Counted from the stretch's first letter, positions 35,173 through 47,677 are shown. The stretch: DNA of 64,000 nt from Deinandra increscens subsp. villosa (GCA_039602395.1 JBCNJP010000010.1:89312000-89375999); one strand, 5' to 3'. Notes: generated by a model from the sequence alone, not told the origin. Numbers and translations: made by a program.

Positions 35173-36558
35173 TGGATAATGGATGTCCAGACCCGAGAAC
35201 ACCAAGAACCCAACCCGGTTAGACCCGTAAAGAGTTACACTGGGGGCAACGAGATAAAAATCCGCTTACTTGGCTAACTGGTAATTTACGGAAATATATA
35301 ATTAATTTAATGTTTATTCATGATTAATAAACATTTAATTAATTACAAATGATTTATTCTTGAAATAATTAAATAAAGGGAGAAAAACATTTTGATTAAT
35401 GTTTTATGGTGAAATAAATAAATAGTTATTTATGTTTCTCGTAGTTTGCGACTTGTGAAATTAATAAAGTTGTTTTATTAATTAATCGCAAACTAAAGGG
35501 GGTTTAATTGCAATATTAAATTACTTGGAGAAGAGTTAATGGACTGGATCCTCATGGGCTTAGGTTTTCCATAATGCTCAGGATCCATCCATTATATATA
35601 AAGGGCTAGGGGAGGAGTTTTGCTTGCTCATTCCTCCACACCCCCTCCCCTCTCTCTGCGCCACTTTTAGTGCCGCCACCTCCCTTCTCCCTCGTCCCCT
35701 CCCTTCACGCAAACCAACCTCCTCTAGAGCTTGGTCGTCTTGCTTCCTTCGTGAAACCCTAGAAGACGGCGTAATACGAGAAGCTACTGGACGAACCTTC
35801 CGCGTGACTCATCAAGGTATGACCACCTTCGTCCTATTCCATTCACCATAGGTGACACCCACCTCTAGATGGAGGCCGTCACCATCAACAAACCCTAGCT
35901 CGCCGTTGCGACCTAGCGTAGCTCCGTTTCACTACGACGCGTTTCCATCACCACTGACCGGTAGAATCGTCGTCGTCACGATTTTACGAGTGCGAGCCCT
36001 CATCGTAATAATCGTGGTAATCGCCTGACTAAACCCTAGTCGTCGTCACCGTCTCGATTTGATTGGTGCTCGCTTGTCGCCACCATAAACGGAATCGTTG
36101 CTATTCTCAACGAATCCGTTTGAGATGGTGTATGCGATTTGCAAACGATTTAATCCGCTGGTTCGGATTGTTTTTCCGTGAAACCCTAGCGTCATCTTGT
36201 TGACCCTAGGTGTCTCTAACGTTTGTTAGAATACCGCGAAGGTATATCTAAACTCCGTTTTAGTTTAGATGTTTAATTTCGATTAATGTAATCGTTAGTG
36301 TTTTCGCGTTAACCGGTTTAACGCGAAATGGTGTTTGCGTGATCCTTTTGGTGATCGTGATCCTGTTGACATGATTTCGACACCAACGGTTTACGCGTCT
36401 TAAATTTAGTAAAATTTATTTTTCCGCTGCGTAAACGATTTACCGGTTTAATCCGTTTTAACTCTTAATTTACTAAACCTGGTCGGTAATGTTTTAATTA
36501 ACGGTCAAGTTTTTTTTAACGTCACCGGGCACCCGTATACCACTGTCGAAACTCAACA
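35173..36558 (+). mobile_element. 5' LTR of the gag-only element (first 3 nt in gap)
   Basis: Aligns with 41998-43384 from TGGATAATGGATGTC to CGAAACTCAACA with scattered substitutions and small indels. The missing first bases TGT fall in the N run. The 75-codon frame at 35624-35851 lies in a CCTCC-rich patch that is repeated as a frame in the 3' LTR; it is LTR sequence, though transcription could start upstream of it (TATATATAA at ~35594). Confidence 0.9.
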
Positions 36559-36559
36559 G

Positions 36560-36571
36560 TGGTATCAGAGC
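36560..36571 (+). promoter_or_regulatory. Primer-binding site of the gag-only element
   Basis: TGGTATCAGAGC, one nucleotide after the LTR end at 36558; initiator tRNA-Met type. Confidence 0.88.
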
Positions 36572-37590
36572 CTAGATCACCACACGCAAACCCTAACCGG
36601 TCGGGTTTAAACCGGTGGATTTCACGAACTGGGGTTTAAACCCGAAAGTCGCGAAAGTTAAACGAATTGCTTTTCTAATTGTTTGGTCGATTTAGTTCCA
36701 CCAAACGTTTTCAATTCGTTAAATTAATTGTTTAACACACGTATTCGGCTAGACCCATATTATGGTCAAGATTGGTTGTCGTGTTTGGATTGGCCCATCA
36801 TTGGCCCACTTGTATTTTGGTTTTGGATTGGCCCACTTATTTTCGGTTCAAAAGTTGTATCTTAAATAGATTAATTTTTTTTATCAATTTTCTGGCGAAT
36901 GCTCACCTTCGCCCTAGACGAACGTGCCGAGCATTGATGCGACTATCCCGTCGTGGCAAGTGTTTTTTTATCTAAAGACACTTCCCAGTATGGCGTGTAT
37001 CCACAAGCGGAAGACGGACGAATTCCAATCCATCAAGGAGAGCTTATGAAGCCAGTGGGAGCGTTAGGATCAACTGGATGACCTTTCCATACTCATCCTT
37101 GTGGTTGATTTTACTTTTGTCCCAGACCTTCTTCGACATTTGTCATTAGGCTCTGACAATGTCGAAACCTCTCAAGCTGAATATGTGTTTGTTTGCATGT
37201 GCGTTTTTGTTGCTTGTCTTAAATTGTTTAACGCGCCAACTAAAACTCCAAACTAAGTTTTAAACGGTTAAAATTGTTTTACAATCAATTGGTTCGAGTC
37301 CTCATATTTACTAAGACTCGATATTTCATAACCAATTTTATTCGACTATGAACTCGAATTTTTCGACCTTTAAATATCGAACTTTTAATAATTGGTTATT
37401 GCCTCACGACACGTAGTCTTTAATAAGGAGGTTATTAAATTGACTGTCCCGAGTGAGATAGGGTTCTCGTATAAGCTTAGTCAAAGTTTTAAGTAATTAA
37501 AAACTGGCTAATTAATCCTATCTGGTAAGCCGCAAAATGGATAGATTATGCCATCCTAGTCAAGTCTAACTTGGAACATATTTACCGATG

Positions 37591-37760
37591 CATCAGTGTT
37601 GGAGTATTTCAACACCGCACTTGGTGTTCAGGGTATCTTCCAAGGTGTGTGCATTGGAGTATTTCAACACCGTGCATGCACACTGACCACTGAGGACATC
37701 TATCATTTTCTTTACGAGTACCTTATGTATTGGAGTATTTCAACACCGTACATCTGGTCA
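37591..37760 (+). repeat. Three hairpin repeats with conserved 18-nt core in the leader
   Basis: The core TGGAGTATTTCAACACCG occurs exactly at 37600-37617, 37655-37672 and 37731-37748. Bases flanking each core are different but complementary: AGTG/CACT around copy 1, GTGTGCAT/ATGCACAC around copy 2, ATGTA/TACAT around copy 3. The core itself contains TTG...CAA. This looks like three RNA stem-loops with constant loop and varying stems, 270-430 nt before the gag start. Function unknown. Confidence 0.7.
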
Positions 37761-38021
37761 TTCGTAGACAAAATTAGCATGGATGACGCTAAACGTATTT
37801 CGCGAATTAATTTGCGAAAGCCTTATAAACGGGAGTTGTGACTGGTTTTCACAAGAGACAATCGTTGTCCATCCGATTACTTAGTGGCCGGTGATTGCAC
37901 TTAACACTGCCTTTGTGGGTCGACTACTAATTGGGTTCCCATATTGCTATTCAAAATTTGTTGCCGTTTTTGAATACGAATATTACATCGAAACACTAAA
38001 ACGAATTGCCTGTTGTTTCAG

Positions 38022-38894
38022 ATGGCTAATCCTCCTGCAAACAACGAGGTTTTCCAGCTCAAGTCTCTCCTTGAGAAGGAGAAACTTGATGACACCAACT
38101 TCCTCGACTGGCATCGAAATCTGAAAATTATCCTGCAAATGGCCAACAAATAACATGTGTTGGAGGCCGAGGTGCCCGAAGCACCCGCAAATAACACTAC
38201 GGCTGCTCGCGCTGCACATGAGGCACTGAGAAAGGATGCTAACTCAGTTGCGTGCCTCATGCTGGCAACCATGTCTACTGATATTCAGAAGAGCATGGTT
38301 GACAGGACGGCGTTTCAGATGATCGGGGAACTTAAGGGCATGTTTGAAACCCAGGCCCGACAGGAACGCTATGAAACCGTTGTCAGGCTCATCACCTGTC
38401 GAATGGCTGAAGGCAGTCCTGTCAGCGCCCATGTCCTTAAGATGAAGGGCTACATCGACCGACTTGCGAAGCTCGACTACGTCATTCCTCAGGAAATGGC
38501 GACGGATTTGATCCGCCACTCTCTTTCCAGCGCGTTCACTCCTTTCCGGATCAATTTTAATATGAACAGCCTGGTTAAGACAGTGACCGAGCTTCAGGGT
38601 ATGTTGAAGACTGCTGAGATTAATTTTCTCAACGGTAACAACAGCAAAGCCAAGTCAAATGATGTGCTCGCCATCCAATCCGGAGGTGTCATGAAACCTA
38701 AGATTAAGAGGAAGCCTGGGCAAAAGAAGAAAGGCAAAGGCGCTGCTACTAGAGGTTCTAGTACCACCGGAAAGGGCAAGTCAAAGGCTTCGAAGGCACC
38801 GCCGTAAGCTGAGTGCCAGTGCTTCGAATGCAACAAGATGGGGCACTGGAAGAGAAAATGCCCTGAATATCTTGCCAAGGTGAAGAAAGTCTGA
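38022..38894 (+). pseudogene. Copia-type Gag with zinc knuckle, two in-frame stops
   Basis: The frame starts MANPPANNEVFQLKSLLEKE at 38022 and would give 290 residues. It includes a UBN2/gag-polypeptide domain (NFLDWHRNLKIILQMANK; MLATMSTDIQKSM; ITCRMAEGSPVSAHVLKMKG), a basic lysine/glycine-rich region, and a CCHC knuckle C-F-E-C-N-K-M-G-H-W-K-R-K-C near the end. In-frame stops at 38151 (codon 44) and 38805 interrupt it; the stretch between them (217 codons) is intact. Gag would form the particle and bind RNA. Stop loss elsewhere in the family or use of an internal start cannot be judged from one copy. Confidence 0.85.
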
Positions 38895-41800
38895 TGCAGG
38901 AACTTCCGGAGGTATATATCTACCTCATGTTATAAACCACCTCACTTGATCCTTCAAAATATATGTTTGACATACTTTACATTTTGTAGGAACGTGAGGT
39001 CGTAGAAAGCAAGACAACCAAGAAGACATGACATCTTTTCCTAATTGCAAACTTTGAATAAAGATCATGTCGGTTTTGATTCTTGGTGGTATCTTTTAAC
39101 AAATTGTTTGTTTTTCCTTGGCGGGGTCCAGGAAGATACAATTTTGCTTTTTGTTTTGAATCTCGAACATGCACTAAAAGTTTCCGGTTTAAACTTTGCA
39201 TGAAATTTTCTACACTTGAAAATGTTTCACTTGGTTGGTAGATTAGATTCAAACACACATAACATGACGCTAAGCCTGGTGATATTGATTTAGTGATCAT
39301 GAGACTAGCCTAAATGCAAAAGAAGAACGTTTGTTCTTTCTAAATCCATTAAGGCCATGACGTCTCTTATTCTCATTGTACTTGTTACAATAGGAATAAT
39401 CAACCTACCATGATTCATAGAACCTTATGGTTTTGAATTGCGTAGCTTGAGAATTCATTAAATCAAAATTGAACTTCTCTGAAATCACTTGACTGATTTC
39501 ATTAAAACAAACAATAGGACATTTGATGAGATCAAACGCTTGTTTGTAAAAGTTCAAGTCACCAACGCTACTTACGTAACGCAATCACCTGTATGATTAT
39601 GTTACATAAATGCACTAAGTTCTGTGCATATAACCATGATGGTCATAAATAGATATATACGTACAACACCTTGAAAGTCGAAGACTACAACTGGCTTGTA
39701 CTCATATGTGTTAAAATCCTGCTAAGCACCCGTTGCTTACATTATAAGGTTTTGGTTTCAAGTTTGAAAGCCAATAAACACATGACTTATGACATTCCAA
39801 TAGCCGCCATTCATACCTTATACCCACGAATCATTTGCTCACCAATCACTTGCAACTCAAACTGGTTCCAAGAAGAGTCTTGCGGGAAACCAAGTTTGAA
39901 TAGTGCACGTCCATCTTTCTGATGCATGGACATCTGAATTCCTTATTAAGAAACTCGTTTTCTGAAGGAATTACCGGACTGTGCACTGTGACTCTTGTAG
40001 TTGTTCAAGACTCATTAGACAAACATCTTTTCACAACAAGTGGTTGTTGCTAAAACGAAAACATGTTAGCATTCTAAAATGACTAATAATTCCAAATGGA
40101 ACTAGATGTCGATTTTACTTGTCTAAAATCTTCCATTATTGGTTGGTCATTGGATTGAATTCATAATCCTAAATCAGACTCGATACTCTGATAGAATAAT
40201 CATCATGACGTCTGGCACACAAGTCTTTTCAAACACAAGATGATTGTATCTAGGATACCGTCAAACTCTGGCAGTTTGATTGCATCTTGCTATCTCATGT
40301 ATGTGACATGACAATTGGATATTGGTCAATTAGATTCATACTATGTTTATGAAACTAAATAACTTCGTTCTGGAAAACGGAGAATGTTTGCTAAGAATTC
40401 TCTTGCAAAACCAATATCCTAATGGTTTGAAAGAAAGATGATTATAAGAATGCGTCGTCTATATAAAGCAAGTGGGAGCATCACCACTAATCCTTATCGA
40501 GATAACGATTGAGTGTTGATCTCACGTTCATTGGAGTTTACCGGATTAAACTTGTAATGAAGCCTCAAAAGATCTCCAAGTTTCAAGAACATCCCACAAT
40601 TGAAAACATCTCAGGAATGGCATCCTCAGATATATTCAATTTCTTGAAACAAGTCGTGTCATACTAGTTATGAAACGAGAACTATCCAACATAGGGATGT
40701 TGCATAAGTGCCACTGTAAAGAGTTACACCAATGACACAAGCTGTAAAACCAAATCATCTCAACTTGTCTTGATGATGAAATGTTCATAATGAGTACTCG
40801 AGCATACTCACCGAACAACTAGCCACCTTAAGGGAAGTTTTGAATCATGAATGTAAGGGCACATTCAAAGAAGGTTAATTTGATTATGTTGATAATCGAT
40901 TAACATGCCATTGTGATAACACAGTAATCCATGTGCATACCAAGGGCACGAGTTTTATCACACGTTCGAATTCACTTAAGTACTTTTTCTATTCATGAGA
41001 AACACCACAAACTAATGAAACACCTTAAACGGGCAAAACCAAAACACATGCAAAGAACTTAGCACAAAAATTCACTGTTTCATGATCAAGTTTGATCAAA
41101 TACTGTTATGTATTACTTGAATTCTGAGCTACATTAATGTTCTACTTTAGTGTTGGGATGTCGAACTATAACGTTTGCACCAAATCATTCAATCTGATCT
41201 AAAGAGTTAGAAGCAGATTTCGAATTCTGCAAAACGTGTTCGGATTTTATACGTTTTAAACATCCATGAGTATTTAGAGAAATATTCTAAAACCGTCCGT
41301 AGTCGATCTAATTTGTGGGAACAAACTGATTTATGACTATTCTGACTCTGGACTCCAAGGGTTGACTCTCCAGACTCACAGACCTCATTAGAGAATGACG
41401 TTATGACGTAACTCGTATCAAATTGTCTTCATGGATTTAATCATAAGACAACTTTGATTAAATGGTATACTCAATAGCGTCCTTTGACCTAAGATACATA
41501 TGCTACTTCCCGTTTGCCAATGACTGTTCTTTGATTGTAGTATACGTTGTCGCGTAACTGCTAGTAAAGACTACTTTTGGGAATGGATCTGAAGCTTAGT
41601 GGGAGCTGTATGTAGCCAAATTAGGATTCTGTACTCTTGCACTAATACTGCAACAACTAGACATCATGGGCCTTCTCGTGAGTTCCAAGTGTTAAGTGTA
41701 AGGCCTTACCCAAACCTACTGTGTGTTTGTTTTGGATCACTTCGAACTACGACATGAGAAATAGAATGATTGAACATTAAAGAGAATGAATTAAATCCAT

Positions 41801-41997
41801 GTCTCTTATTCAATTGATGTCTTATACAGGAGGGAACTAATGACTTTGAATTACCATAAGTCCGAACTACAACGCGAGTTTGTAGATATACCTTGGTTAC
41901 TAACTTGAAGTGTCATAAGTGGTTGGGACAGCCATGTGTAGCTAGGCACCTCTGACTGTTTCTTCGAATGTTGTCGGACTCTGTCCAAGTGGGAGAT
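38895..41997 (+). mobile_element. Non-coding 3' internal region of the gag-only element
   Basis: About 3.1 kb between the gag stop and the 3' LTR show no protease, integrase, reverse transcriptase or RNase H motif in any frame; the longest frames are about 60-110 codons without recognisable domains. The first bases read weakly like AGTSGGIY, a phrase near the gag/protease border in Copia polyproteins, hinting that pol was lost or replaced just after gag. AAGTGGGAGATTGT (41988-42000) is a typical Copia polypurine tract. Confidence 0.65.
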
Positions 41998-43384
41998 TGT
42001 TGGATAATGGATGTCTAGACCCGACAACATCAAGAACCCGACCCGGTTAGACCCGTAAAGAGTTACACTGGGGGAAACGAGATAAAAATCCGCTTACTTG
42101 GCTAACTGGTAATTTACGGAAATATATAATTAATTTAATGTTTATTCATGATTAATAAACATTTAATTAATTACAAATGATTATTCTTGAAATAATTAAA
42201 TAAAGGGAGAAAAACATTTTGATTAATGTTTTATGGTGAAATAAATAAATAGTTATTTATGTTTCTCGTAGTTTGCGACTTGTGAAATTAATAAATTTGT
42301 TTTATTAATTAATCGCAAATAAAGGGGGTTTAATTGCAATATTAAATTACTTGGAGAATGGTTAATGGACTGGATCCTCATGGGCTTAGGTTTTTCATAA
42401 AGCTCAGGATCCATCCATTATATATAAAGGGCTAGCGGAGGAGTTTTGCTTGCTCATTCCTCCACACCCCTCCCCTCTCTCTGCGCCACTTTTAGTGCCG
42501 CCACCTCCCTTCTCCCTCGTCCCCTCCCTTCACGCAAACCAACCTCCTCTAGAGCTTGGTTGTCTTGCTTCCTTCGTGGAACCCTAGAAGACGGCGTAAT
42601 ACGAGAAGCTACCGGACGAACCTTCCGCGTGACTCATCAAGGTATGACCACCTTTGTCCTATTCCATTCACCATAGGTGACGCCCACCTCTAGATGGAGG
42701 TCGTCTCCATCAACAAACCCTAGCTCGCCGTCGTGACCTAGCGTAGCTCCGTTTCACTACGACGCGTTTCCATCACCACTCACCGGTAGAATCGTTGTCG
42801 TCACAATTTTACGAGTGCGAGCCCTCGTCGTAATAATCGTGGTAATCGCCCGGCTAAACCCTAGCCTCCGTCACCGTCTCGATTCGATTGGTGCTCGCTT
42901 GTCACCACCATAAACGGAATCGTTGCTATTCAAGACGAATCTGTTTGAGACGGTGTATGCGATTTGCAAACAATTTAATCCGCCGGTTCGGATTATTTTT
43001 CCGTGAAACCCTAGCGTCATCTTGTTGAACCTCAGTGTCTCTAACGTTTGTTAGAATAACGCGAAGGTATATCTAAACTCCATTTTAGTTTAGATGTCTA
43101 ATTTCGATTAATGTAATCGTTAGTGTTTTCGCGTTAACCGGTTTAACGCGAAATGGTGTTTGCGTGATCCTTTTGGTGATCGTGATCTTGTTGACATGAT
43201 TTCGACACCAACGGTTTACGCGTCTTAAATTTAGTAAAATTTATTTTTCCAGTGAGTAAACGGATTACCGGTTTAATCCATTTTAACTCTTAATTTACTA
43301 AACCCGGATGGTAATGTTTTAATTAACGGTCAAGTTTTTTTTTAACGTCACCAGGCACCCGTATACCACTATCGAAACCCAACA
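41998..43384 (+). mobile_element. 3' LTR of the gag-only element
   Basis: 1387 bp, TGTTGGATAATGG...CGAAACCCAACA, aligned with 35173-36558. It is followed by ATAAT, the inferred target duplication. Confidence 0.92.
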
Positions 43385-43795
43385 ATAATAATATACTTAA
43401 AGAAAATTTTGAGACCCACTATTTTTCGAGAAATTGAGGGTGTAAAATAATACTGGAAATTACTATGTTGATCTTAATAACAAGTTTTATCTTTCTTGAA
43501 TCATATAGGGGATGTTTGTGATTGCTTATTTACTTATTGTGTTCTTAGAAGCAGATAATTAATAAGCATCTTTGAGTATTAGGATGAAGAAAGTGATTAT
43601 GCTTATTTGCTAAGTTTAGATCGAAATAAGTTGTTTGAAATAAGCAACTAAAGATTGCCAATTTCAAGCTGATTATTCTAAGTGGATTCAATAACAAGTC
43701 TAATCCTATGTTTCTTTCAATAGGATGTTTATTTGCTTCTGTTTTCAATAAGCATAAGGCGTTTATGCATGCAATCCCAAACACAACCATAGTAC
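43385..43795. repeat. Duplicated host segment, copy B, with MITE-like part
   Basis: Matches 31163-31545 and continues uninterrupted through the place where Copia-1 sits in copy A (GCTTCTGTTTTCAATAAGC). From 43508 to about 43788 it resembles a MITE: GGGGATGTTTGTGATTGC at one end and GCAATCCCAAACACAACC at the other form an imperfect inverted repeat. The TSD is unclear. Confidence 0.75.
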
Positions 43796-44933
43796 CACTA
43801 CTAGAAATAACTCCTTTCTTGACGCGCGAACAATGATGTGCATTTTGCGCGTCATAAAATTTGTATCATATAACAAAAAAATAACCTGGAGGACATTTAG
43901 AAGCTACGCGTCATAAAATTTCCGTCGTCTTATATTTTTTATTTTTCGTCATAATTTTACCCTAAATATACATTCCAGCTTACACTTGGCTTTTCCAACT
44001 TTTTCACCAAAATTTTGCAGCTTACCGACGCTCGGTTCCTTCCCACTACCAGAATCACGATTTTGCCCTAACACCGAAGGAAGAAGAACACCGATTGGAA
44101 CTAGCGCTAGTTTTCCCTAATTCTTCTCATCAGGATTCCTAAAGGAAGAAGAACTCCTAAAAATTTTCAGCTTACTCGCACTCGATTCCTTCCCAGCCCC
44201 AGTTTAGCACTCCGATTAGAAGTAGCGCCATCATGAATCGTAGTTTGCCCTAATTCTTCTCCGTCGCTTCCCTCCTATCCATGTGCATCGGTGTTGAATT
44301 CTACGCCTATACCTCCTTCTGGTAACTCCCTCTCTTCGCTAACTTCAATCTAGGTTATCTATCTCCTCAATTGTCAATCGATTTGTTACTTTTTGAACCA
44401 GTGATTAGGCACTTCTTTTGTAGTTAAATATACATACAATTGAGGAGTACAAATTAGGTTCTTTTTTATTATAATCAGGTTCTTTTTAAATTGGTGATTA
44501 TCAGGTTCCTTTTTTATTATAATCGGTGGGGATTATAATAGGAGTACAAATTAGGCACTTTATTTTTGCAGTTAAATATACATACATACATGCTGCTGCA
44601 GATCTGTTTCTTCTATGTCTGGTTATGTGATGGTTACATGACTACCCTAAGACATCATGTTACTATCAATTGTTATAGGGATCAGCTGTTATAAAAGAGG
44701 AGGGTTGCCTACTTCTAATTGTTATTTGAGTTTTGTTTCAGGGGATTCTGTTGTTTAGTGTTGTTTGAAGAACCCATTTTTACTTTTCATTCACTTCAAA
44801 TGTGCTTTAAACTATCAGTTCATAACTTCGTTGTTTTAAGCATTTCAAATAATCTTTGTGTGACTAATTAATAAATAAAAGTAAGCAACAACCACTCTTA
44901 GGGCATATGGTATACGCCATGTGGTTTTAAAGT
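43796..44933 (+). mobile_element. CACTA (En/Spm) transposon 5' end, truncated
   Basis: CACTACTAGAAATAACTCC at 43796 is a CACTA-type terminus, preceded by TAC as possible 3-bp TSD. Subterminal GCGCGTCATAAAATTT words recur at 43849, 43911 and nearby in both orientations, as in CACTA elements. Downstream DNA to 44933 (CT-rich stretches, local repeats of GGAGTACAAATTAGG at 44449 and 44549) has no transposase. No matching TAGTG end is found before the Gypsy structure begins at 44934. Confidence 0.65.
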
Positions 44934-45227
44934 TTTCCATGATTAATATACCCAATATTAATTTCATTATATACGTTAGCACGCATACAACCAAAAGATT
45001 AATATATCTAATATTAATTTCATTGAGTACTAAACAATTATTCATGCATTCATCCATCACACGAAATAATTTTTAGAAACACATTGGAAAAATAAAGATG
45101 TAATATCCATTACAAAATTTAAAATCCAAGCATAATGTATCTCAGCATTTGAAACATTCAAAATAAAATGAACACCCAGTCAATTTTATTCGAAATAACA
45201 AAATAAAAGAAAAGAAGACAGATTAGA

Positions 45228-45892
45228 TCAAGGATCGATAACATCTGGTTCTTCCTCCATGTCCTCTTGAGGCTCCTCCTCAAAAGGTTCTTCCTCGAAG
45301 GGTTCCTCCTCTTCTTCCTGAACAGGAGCTCCTTGGACCTGTAGGGCTGCCATTTGAGCTTGAAGGGCGGCGACCTGTGCCGCTAGTGCCGCGTTGGAGT
45401 GTTGAAGCGCTGCATTGGAATGTTGTAGTGCAGTAATCTGATGTTGTGCTTGATGCAGTCCATGCTCTAAATCTGCTGGAATAGTGACCCTGTCACGGAT
45501 ACCCATTACCCCCTGAGACAAGTTATAGTGGTATGTATCTCTCTCCTTCTATTCATCCCGCACTAGCTCGAGTTCCCTATCGCGGGTGCGATTGCTGATG
45601 GAATTGTGCTCGAGTTTTCCAAGTGTGTCGTCATAAGCTGCTATCAGCCCCGCAATGACCCTCTGCAAATCAAAGGGTAGGTCGACCCTTTTCGGCACAT
45701 GATACCTATCAAGCAACCGATACATCATCGGATTCAGCCAGCTATAATCGTCTGGTACACACCTATCAGGGCGTAGGTGCTGATCCCTGTGTACACAGGC
45801 TGCTCAGGCTCGCGGCTTTGTTGGTTGGAGGATGATGACTGTTCGTTGGCAATTTTCTTTCCCTTACCCCTCGTGTTGTCGTGTGGTGCCAT
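45228..45892 (-). pseudogene. ORF1 copy of the partial second unit (broken)
   Basis: This is the same ORF as 54175-54873. It keeps the coiled-coil and acidic C-terminus (LQHSNAALQHSNAALAAQVA ... EEPFEEEPQEDMEEEPDVID). Compared with the other copy it has lost 18 bp (near 45481, in frame) and 16 bp (near 45790, frameshift) and has an in-frame TAG near 45550. It retains Trp where the other copy has a TGA. Confidence 0.8.
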
Positions 45893-46054
45893 ATTGTCAG
45901 AACCCAGACAGACACAAACAAATGAAAAACAACCTAATGTGAGTAATCGATTTTTGGCACGCGGAAAGAAAATGTTTTTGTGAATTGTTGTAACTAATGT
46001 TCAAAAACAGTTACAGTTTAGAATTTTTGAGAATTCTAGTTCTCTACAACCAAG

Positions 46055-46067
46055 GGCTCTGATACCA
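46055..46067 (-). promoter_or_regulatory. Primer-binding site, left LTR
   Basis: Minus strand TGGTATCAGAGCC, 3 nt beyond the LTR end at 46071, so the left LTR could serve as 5' LTR of the partial unit. Confidence 0.85.
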
Positions 46068-47605
46068 ATCTGTCACACCCCCAATTCCCACTAACGGAGT
46101 TTTACCGCGTGGGGTGTGATCCAGACCAGGACCCGAGTCATTAGTTACATCAAACATAAGTTAAGGGTTCAAAATATAAATATATTTCCAAACGGGAAAT
46201 ATCAAAACCATAGTTCAAAGTTTAGCGGAAGCACATAAAAGTCAAGTTGCGCGAACAAGCGCCCGATAAGTAAATACCAGTTCCAATTGAAAAGATTTGA
46301 AAATCAAATTTCCAAAATAAAAAGGTTTTAGCCAATGTACGTGCCCAAAAATCCGATACTCCTAGCGTCCTGCAAAGCATGCACAACAAGCATGTGTCAA
46401 CTAATGTTGGTGAGTTCACATAAGCACATAAGTATAACTAGTATAATTATGCAGTACAAATACAACATTATTTATTCGTATGTAAGTATGTATATTACAA
46501 GTACAATCCATATCGTAAGTAGCGAGCCTAAGTTCATGTCACTAAAACATTCGCAACCGAAGCTAACCAATTAGTTGTAGAAATAATTCCTTACGTGTTT
46601 TGCCTTCCCTGTGCCTACTCGATCACGGTAAGTTTAGGCTGACATTTTCCTCAGTCCGACCGCCAGTCGGGTGGTGCATCTCGTGCCCGCTGAGAGGGGT
46701 TTGTCAGACCCCAGTAGTACTACCCAATATCCCCTCGCTATTTGCTATTAACGGTTCGATAAGTAAGGACTTGAAAGATAAAGCATTTTACATGAACATG
46801 TGATATATACTGGATTTCTACTTTAATCATACATAATAGTTGTCGTGTTATCACCCTAACCTGGGTGTAACGTGTTTGCGTGTGTTATCGTCCAAAACCA
46901 GACGTAACGTAAAAGGTTGTGTAACTCACCTTAGGGTGCGCTGCTACAATTTAGTAGGACTTCAAGCTTTGCGTAACTACCGAGCACCTATCGATTTTAC
47001 ATACGTAAGTGTGTGTCCGCACATGAATAACATAGCCTAGTCGATGGTATTAAATCAAGTGATTCCAATTATGACGAAGGTCACAATTTCAATTCATGAC
47101 GAAAATCGTTTGTTCGAAAGTAGTCAGAATGACACTTAAATCAAAGATGTAAGGATTTACGAAAATCAATGCGCGTAGGTTATCCCAAATAATAAATATA
47201 GGGATCATCGGTAAATATATATTCGTAATTATAAATATCGAGCTGGAGTCGAAAAATGAAATAAAACGTCCTAAATATCTATTTATATGTAGTGACATAA
47301 ATTCAAAAGTTTAAAGAACACCTTTAAAACGTACGCTTGTGAATATGTGCATAACAATTAAATCAAATATATATTTACATATATATTTCTATGTTTAAAA
47401 CTAGTTTATATTAATATGAACAAAACCATAAGTTTTTAATTCTTTTAAAGGATAGGGTTTCCATAAAATAAAAATCCAACGAGAACCCTAACGGGGTCTA
47501 AGAAAACTTCACGAGACGAGATTTAATAGTCGTTTACTAATACGTTTGAGTTTTGGGCCAAGAAGCATTTCAAATCATTAAAAAGAAATAAAACAAGTGA
47601 AATAT

Positions 47606-47677
47606 GGGTCACGAGACTCGAACCCGTGACCTGGACGTTATAACACAGCGCCCTAGCCACTGGGCTAGGAGATCGTT
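47606..47677 (-). tRNA. tRNA-like module 2 in left LTR
   Basis: In sense: box A TAGCCCAGTGG followed by CTAGGGCG, and box B GGTTCGAGTCT within CACGGGTTCGAGTCTCGTG. D- and T-arms are recognisable but the acceptor stem does not pair, so a working tRNA is unlikely. The Pol III promoter boxes are intact. It is homologous to 15320-15387. Confidence 0.5.

Larger units (their letters stand above)
35173..43384 (+). mobile_element. Gag-only Copia-type element (TR-GAG-like)
   Basis: Two ~1.39-kb LTRs (35173-36558 and 41998-43384) flank a PBS, a ~1.46-kb leader, a gag frame (38022-38894) and about 3.1 kb with no readable pol. The LTR ends are TGTTGG...CCAACA. The 3' flank ATAATAATATACTTA compared with the empty site at 31158-31175 implies a 5-bp TSD ATAAT; the 5' flank lies in the gap. 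Elements with LTRs and gag but no pol (TR-GAG) are known in plants and must borrow enzymes from relatives. Assignment to Copia rests on the gag type and the AAGTGGGAGATTGT polypurine tract. Confidence 0.8.

Noticed and set aside
34538..35222. Long frames spanning the second N run
   Set aside because: Their length is N-derived; only the left ~45 codons are real Copia-1 integrase.
35624..35851. 75-codon frame repeated at 42446-42676
   Set aside because: LTR sequence duplicated in the 3' LTR; composition reflects CCTCC-rich leader, no domain seen.
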